Source of the DNA: Welwitschia mirabilis
Lineage: Eukaryota; Gnetophyta; Gnetopsida; Welwitschiales
Assembly: GCA_051453625.1 (NCBI GenBank)
Contig: JBOZIK010000001.1
Coordinates: forward strand, 98,216,281-98,280,280
Direction of reading: 5' to 3'
DNA length: 64,000 nt
Numbering within the stretch: position 1 is the stretch's first letter; the number at the start of each line of letters is the position of its first letter. Below the pieces are notes generated by a model, which worked only from the letters and a program-made list of their open reading frames with translations, ran no database searches and was not told the origin of the DNA. Shown in pieces: positions 58,033-64,000 of the stretch. The position numbers and the translations under genes were made by a program.

Positions 58033-58200
58033 GATGTAGTGGCTTAGCATACATGTAAGCTTTCCCAAACATTATGATGTTGTAACAAAATAATACATTG
58101 AGCATATAACATATCATTTTCTGGGGTGAACTTGCCTATTAATTTTATGTTTTTTGGTTACTAATACGCTATTATGTCATTTTTATGTTTAATTTTGAAT

Positions 58201-58876
58201 ATAAATGGCAAATATGATATAAAAAGATCAGAAATATTTAATATTTATTTTGGGTAGCTGGTTAGCAAGTCCTGATACAAATTTTATACTACAAGGCACA
58301 TCTCCAAAATGACAAGGTGATACCACCCCTAATATGATTTGACAACGTATGCTGTTGACCATAGGATTTCAATTGTTACTTCATTCAAAGCTTTGTAGTC
58401 CACTGATAATCTTGAGGCTTTATCTTGTCCACAACTTTTCCAAGATGCAGTTGATTTTTGAAGGGATCCTTTATACATTTACAAGATTTTATAGTTCCAA
58501 GATCTTTTCCATCATCTACATCCACACATGTATATAAAATTCATAAATGGCAAATATGATATAAAAAGATCAGAAATGTTTAATATTTATTTTAGGTATC
58601 TGGTTACCAAGCCCCGATACAAATTTTATACTATAAGGCATATCTCCAAAATAACAAGGTGATACCACCCCTAATATGATTTGACAACGTATGCTGTTGA
58701 CCATAGGATTTTAATTGTTACTTCATTCAAAGCTTTGTAGTCAACTGATAATCTTGAGGCTTTGTCTTGTCCACAGACGTAGTTGATTTTTCAAGGGATA
58801 CTTTATGCATTTACAAGATCTTATAGTGCCAAGATCTTTTCCATCATCTACATTCGCAAATGTATATAAAATTCAT
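58201..58876 (-). pseudogene. Tandem duplication (342 bp) of a Ty3/gypsy RT fragment
   Basis: Copies at 58201-58542 and 58543-58876 start ATAAATGGCAAATATGATAT and differ at few positions; the second lacks about ten bases near 58775. On the minus strand each holds RLSVDYKALNEVTIE, the opening motif of a Ty3/gypsy RT, followed by a degraded segment. The high similarity between copies compared with the decay of the RT suggests the duplication happened after the element died. Confidence 0.75.
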
Positions 58877-59319
58877 CGAGTAACATGGAGATATCATAAG
58901 AGTCGCATAGTTTCTTTCTTGTGCTTTAATCAATGACAAGACATTCATGGCATACTATTTTGTGTTTGAGAAATACTAGAATTTTCCAATAATGTTATGA
59001 CACTAGGCTGTACTAACTTCTTCCTTAGGCTCGTATAAACTTTCTCTTGGGTCATATGGAATGCCACTACTCCTTATGTCACCTAAGGAGTATTTTTAAG
59101 AGATCTCCTTTAAAGTACTTTTATTTGGTAACAAATATTGTACTATCTTGTGTTACTTAATTCACTCTAAAGATAGTGATGACGGAGATTTATATATAGT
59201 ACTTTAAATGTGTTACCCAATTGCCTCTCAAATTCTTCTAGATGTATGACATCTAGGCTTACGATGATTGATATAGAAAGCAACCATCAACACTCCCTTC
59301 CATATTTTATTTAAAGTAA

Positions 59320-59640
59320 ACATCTTTACATTAAACAGTGCTTGGCTGAAGCCTTGTCCTGTAAGATTCCTTCATCATATGATGCCATAGTTTAGGAGCT
59401 TGCTTAAGTCTAGATATGGCCTTTTGAAGCTTACACATGGTATCGGAAGGTATTGTGTATCCTTGTGATGGCTTTGTGTAGCTTTTTCTATAAGTATGTG
59501 GTGTTTACATCAATCTAAAACAACTTTTATCTATATTGTGTGACAAGGTGAATAGTCACCTAGAAAATTTTTCATTTCATAAGAGAGAATGCCTCAATGT
59601 AGTCAATTTTATATGTTGACATAATGACATGTGAAGCCAA
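59320..59640 (-). pseudogene. Copia RT fragment (element G)
   Basis: The minus strand reads CKLQKAISRLKQAPKLWHHM (about 59375-59434), the copia motif Leu-Lys-Lys-Ala-Leu-x-Gly-Leu-Lys-Gln-Ala-Pro in degraded form. Upstream on the same strand are IDVNTTYL (about 59505) and DYIEAFSL (about 59610). The integrase part of what is probably the same element lies at 60880-61420, on the other side of an LTR. Confidence 0.75.
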
Positions 59641-59651
59641 ATTTATTCCTC

Positions 59652-60120
59652 TGTAACATCCCTGATGTTATGTTTTGACGTTGGCCCCATTCTAATGTTG
59701 TAAAAGGAGCTTGTGTTATAAAATTGTCCCTGGGGGTGTCAGGTAGGAAAGGGACATGTGTCAAGAGAGGGATGATACCTTTTTTTGGGTTTTGGCTTGT
59801 AGCCCTAATTGCCTATAACCCTTGGCCTATTTAAAGGTGGTGTGAGGGTTGTTTGAGTATAGAGTTTTGAGAGGCATCTGTGCCTGAAGCCTGTTGTTGG
59901 CTTGTAACTTCTGAGAAGATAATAGAGCTCTGCATTGCTTTCCCATGGTTTTCCCCTCATTGGGTTTTCCACGTAAATCATTGTGTCTCCATTTTTTCTT
60001 GTTGCATTGTTTAATCGCTTAGCGTTTGTGTATTTCGTAACATTGTATTTATGTGAGCATCTTTCTGTCATAGTATGAGGCTCATGTTTTCATAGTGTTT
60101 CATTTGCATTGAATTTTACA
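59652..60120 (+). repeat. LTR (probably solo) in plus orientation
   Basis: It begins TGTAACATCCCTGATG, has a TATA-like CTATTTAAAGG at 59827-59837, and near its 3' part GGGTTTTCCACGTAAATC (59959-59976), a hallmark of plant copia LTRs. The end near TTGAATTTTACA (60120) is approximate. It lies between the integrase and RT fragments of minus-strand copia G. No second copy, primer-binding site or clear target duplication was seen. Confidence 0.6.
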
Positions 60121-60879
60121 ATAAAATGCCACTTCGATCCTAAAATATTTCTTGCATTTTGTAGGACATGTTAGCAATAGCCACACTTCTCTTTTTTGCA
60201 TTCTTTCATACTCTTTGTTCATAAGTACTTTCCAATGAGGAATTGTTATAACAAGAACATTTTTGGGAAGAGAGAGATCTCAACTTATATAAGACTTAAG
60301 AGCCAAAAAAAATGTTTTTTTTTTTTTCATTCTTTATGAGTCATTATTCATATCTTGTGCATGTCTTATTTGCATCGTTTCCAACTTCTTTAACTATAAT
60401 TTTCATGGTGTTTCACTTTTTTTTGTGCACTACTGCACACTCATCTTCAACTAGTACTAGCTGAGGAACTGAGATATGGAGTTCTTAAGTCTTTTCACCC
60501 TCAATCCATATTTTGCATAGTTTTGGATTGCAAATTGTTGACACAAGTGTTAATGAAAGTCTGTAGCGATTGAGTTTGGATGATAGCCTTAACACTAAAG
60601 ATATCATGGAAGAGAAGATAGCATAGTTTCAAATATTGAATTAGGATAATGATCTAATGTGATATTATTTGTAGTGCATCCAAGCAGAAAACGATTTTTT
60701 CTTGTTGTAAACTTCTTTGCCCATACTCTGTAGGTTTGTTTCACGTATAAACATTAAACATTCACCAACATTTTGAAAATGCAAGAAAACATATATTTTT
60801 AAACGTCTTTTAACTTCACCATTCCCAGAGATCTAAAAGAAAATTCCCAATGGTTCCAACAATCTAGATCTTCAAAATA
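60121..60879. other. Degraded interior of copia G, nothing firm
   Basis: Probably the region between integrase and RT of the minus-strand copia. No motif could be assigned. There is a T homopolymer run at about 60316-60329. Confidence 0.35.
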
Positions 60880-61420
60880 ATCGATACTTATAGTGGCTTG
60901 GGATACTGGAAATTGTTAATCCATGAATTAGGATTATATTTTTTATGGGCTGCACATATTTTCATGTATCCTATGAGAATACCTTTGTTTGCATTTATAT
61001 TGTCTTTCTTATTTGTTGGTTCATGATGGTGAATGATTCAACCAAAAGTTTCTATATGGCTTAGATATAGTTTCTTTTGATGCTTAAGCTCAATTTTGTA
61101 TTTTGCAATGAGCTCTGTTCAATGCTATTTCCTAATATTCAAGAATGGGTGGGTATGTAGGCACTAAAGCCTTTGAAGATTGTCTTAATTGTAAAGTTGT
61201 TTCGCAAGAGATATTGCCATTGTAGTGATTGTACGTGAAGCATAACTTATGGTTGTGCGTAGCATAGTAGCACTCATGGGTCCTCATTTTGTTTAACTCA
61301 TAGGCCACCAAGTGATCATGTGGGAGAGTATTGCGCAAACCATTTGTTGGTAACCTTGTAGGACTTTTTCATTTCAAGCAATACAAAGATGATTGCTGAA
61401 ATTAACTTCTCCTTAATCAA
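60880..61420 (-). pseudogene. Copia integrase C-terminal fragment (element G)
   Basis: The minus strand reads NANKGILIGYMKICAAHKKY (about 60930-60990), the degraded form of the copia box with Gly-Tyr and a following Lys-x-Tyr. Upstream come HIETFG (about 61050) and MVCAILSHMITWW (about 61300-61345), near the integrase segment before the Phe-Trp-x-Glu-Ala motif. Frames change often. On the minus strand this lies upstream of the RT fragment at 59320-59640, as expected for one element. Confidence 0.6.
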
Positions 61421-61599
61421 TTAGAATTCTTTTAGATGTTCCTTGTTAAAAACAACATATATCGAAGCGTGTAAGTGGCATTGTAACGAAGGAGTATGGC
61501 AATATACATGTTCTGTGATTCTGTCTCAAACACAAAATGTTTTTAGATCTTTAACATTCTATGTTGTGGGCCATTCAACAACCATCTTTACCTTCTTTA

Positions 61600-62060
61600 G
61601 GTCCTATGACTACCCTTGTTTACTAGTCATGTGTCAAAATAGTGGTTTAAATATGAAAGAATCAAAATTTATTCAACTTTACATCTATGTCTTATGAGCA
61701 ACTCCCTCATTCTTTTTGAGATGATAGGTTTGTTCCTTTAATGTTTTTGACTATAATAGAATATCATAGAAGACAAACACAATGAACCTATTAGAGTACT
61801 CTAAAAGAGATCATTCATTAAGGCTATAAAGTATGTTGGGGCATTTATTACCTGGAAAGGCATCACTAAGAATTTATGACATTTGTGCTTTGTTCAAAAG
61901 ATTGTTTTATGATGTGAACTTCCTTAACTGTTTTCACCTTAAAAGTGGGTCTATTTTCAAGAACCATCTTGCCTGATGCAGCTAGTTGAAGAGGTTGTCA
62001 GTGAGTGATAAAAGGCATTTATTCTCTTCTCTAAGTTTTGTTAGTCGTTTGATACTCAAT
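61600..62060 (-). pseudogene. Ty3/gypsy RT fragment
   Basis: On the minus strand, TDNLF then a stop and LHQARWFLKIDPLLR (about 61945-62010) match the RT segment with the first catalytic Asp. CHKFLVMPFQVINAPTYFIA (about 61830-61890) matches the Phe-Gly-Leu-x-Asn-Ala-Pro block. IVFVFYDILLYSKTLKEQ (about 61730-61780) matches the catalytic box, with the first Asp of the Asp-Asp pair changed to Tyr. A frameshift separates the last two. It is a different element from D. Confidence 0.82.
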
Positions 62061-62572
62061 ATAGAAATAGAGTATGCCTTATTTCTTTCTTATGGAAAGC
62101 CCCAACATGCTCAGCAGTCAGCAACTAGGCCTAATCTTCCCTTTTAATAATAGACCTTTGATTCATGCTTTGAGCTCCACCATCTCAAGCACAACCAATA
62201 TAGTGCCTTGCTTATAGAGGTGGGTGGGGGAACTAGGATGACACTTTGGTGTATGAATTCTTGCAAGGGTAGCCCCCTTGCAGCCTGAAACACTACCTTC
62301 TAGTTCGAAACCTCGTGGAAAACCATTGTCATGATTTTGTCTTGTCCATTTGTCCTTATAATGAAGCTATTATAAATTTTATCGATGGAGAAAAAAAAGC
62401 AATAGGGAAAAGGAATAGGAAATCCACAAGTTTAACAAAGTTTATGATCCTTGTAACTTACATCCTTCAGAATAGTGCAAGTTCTTGATTTATGAAGAAA
62501 ACACAAGGATGCAATTTGTTCTCCATAGCTAGTTGTAGGGTCTTTCAGAACTACACAAGAAGGGTTCCAAAA

Positions 62573-62653
62573 TAAGTGAAGATTCTCACACAATGCTCCA
62601 CTTATATATGCATAAGTGAAGATTCTCACACACTACTTCCCTTATATATGCAT
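62573..62653. repeat. 40-bp tandem repeat, two copies
   Basis: TAAGTGAAGATTCTCACACA begins at 62573 and at 62613, and each copy ends with CTTATATATGCAT. Confidence 0.92.
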
Positions 62654-64000
62654 CAAGTCAAACCCTCTCTAACAACTTTACATTTGGGTTAAAACCCTAA
62701 CATAATATTTGTCTTTTACTAACCCTTTACTAAATGCAAAGCCTACTTATGTGTGATTAGGTTTTTTCTTATTAATATTACAAGATATTCTTTTACATAT
62801 AATCTCTATATATTTTACATTTTGTTCCCCAAGCACTAACATTACATATGAGAATTCTGTAATGGTATTGAAGGTGGCTTATAACATGATGAAAAGTTGT
62901 AGGACTAGGATAAGATCAAAAATATTGATTGAGTATATTAGTCAAATGAGACTTGTTTAGGATGTTGTAGAAAGCTATGGAAGAGGATTGCAATTTTATA
63001 AGAAAATGAATCAAGAATTTCACTTGATTTGGCCCAATGAAAGTGCACACAAAGTGCTAAAACCAATACTATAATGCCAACGCATGTACTTCGGGCTAGG
63101 AGTACTAGGGAGCCAAAGAGGTAATGTTGCAATCTTTGTCTTTATCAATAGATTTATAGAAATGGCTCATTCCATGCCTTATGAGATTGCAAGGGATACC
63201 TTCTAGTATCAGTGCTGTGCTGATTGTGGTCAGTGATAAAGTTGGAATGCGACTCCATCTCTCTATCGACCAATCGATCTATGTTAGTGAGAGTGATGTG
63301 AGGTTTGTATTTCATTTTTGGAGCAGCTTCTAGAAAATGATTGGAAATCTTGCCCTTGTTGACAGTTCATGAGTTGCTTATGTGACACATTGGTTGGTTA
63401 GGGGTGGATGGGTTAGATTCCAGTCCACCCTATTGGAGGGGTAGGTGGGCCCCTTCTTATTCCTAGCTGCAAAGAAAGCTCCCGCAGGCCATAGCAACAA
63501 AGCAGTCACTCTTTCATTGCCACAAAGGTGTTCATACTATTATCCCGAAAGAGGTGGGCAAATTAGAGTTTCAATTAAAATCCTTGAAGATTTGTTGATT
63601 TGCTTATGTAAAGAAACATGAAATTTTGGTTGGGAAGCTCAAAGAGAAGACATCACTTTTGAAGTTGAAGACACTTCATTCTTAAATAATAGAACCAAAC
63701 AATTTAGGAACACAAAAAAGGTTAGCATTTTGAAAAGGGTGTAGCTAACAATGTTAAAATGGTTGTAGAGGATTCCTCATTGAAGGATCTTCACTTGGAT
63801 CTTGAGATGGTTAGAACAAATGAGTACATGAATGCAAAATTATGTTGCCTATTGAAAGGTGAAGTAGTGCTTGATAACTAGGTTATCAAACAAGTAGTAT
63901 CTAGAATCTTAAATTATTTTCTTATGAAGTCCTAAAGAACTGAAACTAAAAGGGTTTCACAAAGTTTATAATTTTTTTGAACTCACAAGGGTTCCTTCCT
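62654..64000. other. Nothing firmly recognised
   Basis: No domain, RNA or LTR boundary could be supported. The stretch 63170-63540 is slightly GC-richer (for example GGAGGGGTAGGTGGGCCCC near 63433) but has no usable frame. Confidence 0.4.

Noticed and set aside
1-64000. CRISPR arrays, bacterial operons or plasmid features
   Set aside because: No regularly spaced repeats, no bacterial gene signals. All coding remnants are of plant retrotransposon families.

Overview
This window looks like plant nuclear DNA from a large genome with slow turnover of old transposons. It is AT-rich (about 30% GC by eye), has scaffold gaps, and almost every readable protein remnant is a decayed retrotransposon: Ty1/copia of the SIRE/Maximus type, Ty3/gypsy of the Athila/Tat type, and one L1-like LINE. 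The two LTR pairs differ at roughly 12-20% of sites, mostly by transitions. Many stops fall where these families have Gln, Arg or Trp, which fits decay by cytosine deamination. A gymnosperm-like genome would fit, but that is inference. No complete host gene is visible.

Left part, 1-16385. A minus-strand copia remnant (A, 1-2875) has lost most of its pol. Next come a minus-strand gypsy RNase H/integrase relic (about 3010-4300), a GC-richer stretch with a CT microsatellite (5030-5690) that could be the 5' end of a gene, three tRNA-like segments, an LTR end with a primer-binding site (6453-6468), a minus-strand LINE (8560-9950), an LTR-like segment (10330-10990) and a plus-strand gypsy gag fragment (12640-12825). 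Copia element C starts with a gag relic at 15430-16150.

Middle part, 16386-45027. This is a three-level nest. Gypsy element D (minus strand) has both LTRs, a primer-binding site that matches plant tRNA-Asp once transitions are allowed for, a polypurine tract, gag, protease, RT, RNase H, integrase and a downstream relic. It sits inside copia C. Inside D, between gag and protease, sits copia element B (plus strand, 30914-41702), flanked by the 5-bp duplication AAGGA. A second insertion (about 23825-27416) splits the integrase of D.

Right part, 45028-64000. Copia C resumes with its pol relic, a post-pol reading frame and a 3' LTR (about 51523-53676). A short GC-richer exon at 56231-56382 encodes an N-terminal membrane anchor and ends at a good splice donor. 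It is the only plausible host coding exon. Downstream sequence is filled with minus-strand gypsy and copia fragments, an LTR, and short two-copy tandem repeats.

The most notable pattern is that copia elements A, B and C, although diverged, each carry an extra sense-strand reading frame between pol and the 3' LTR. It has a shared core and a charged C-terminal tail, and resembles the plant transposon-associated family that Pfam calls a putative plant transposon protein. Nothing in the window looks like a wholly new biological system.
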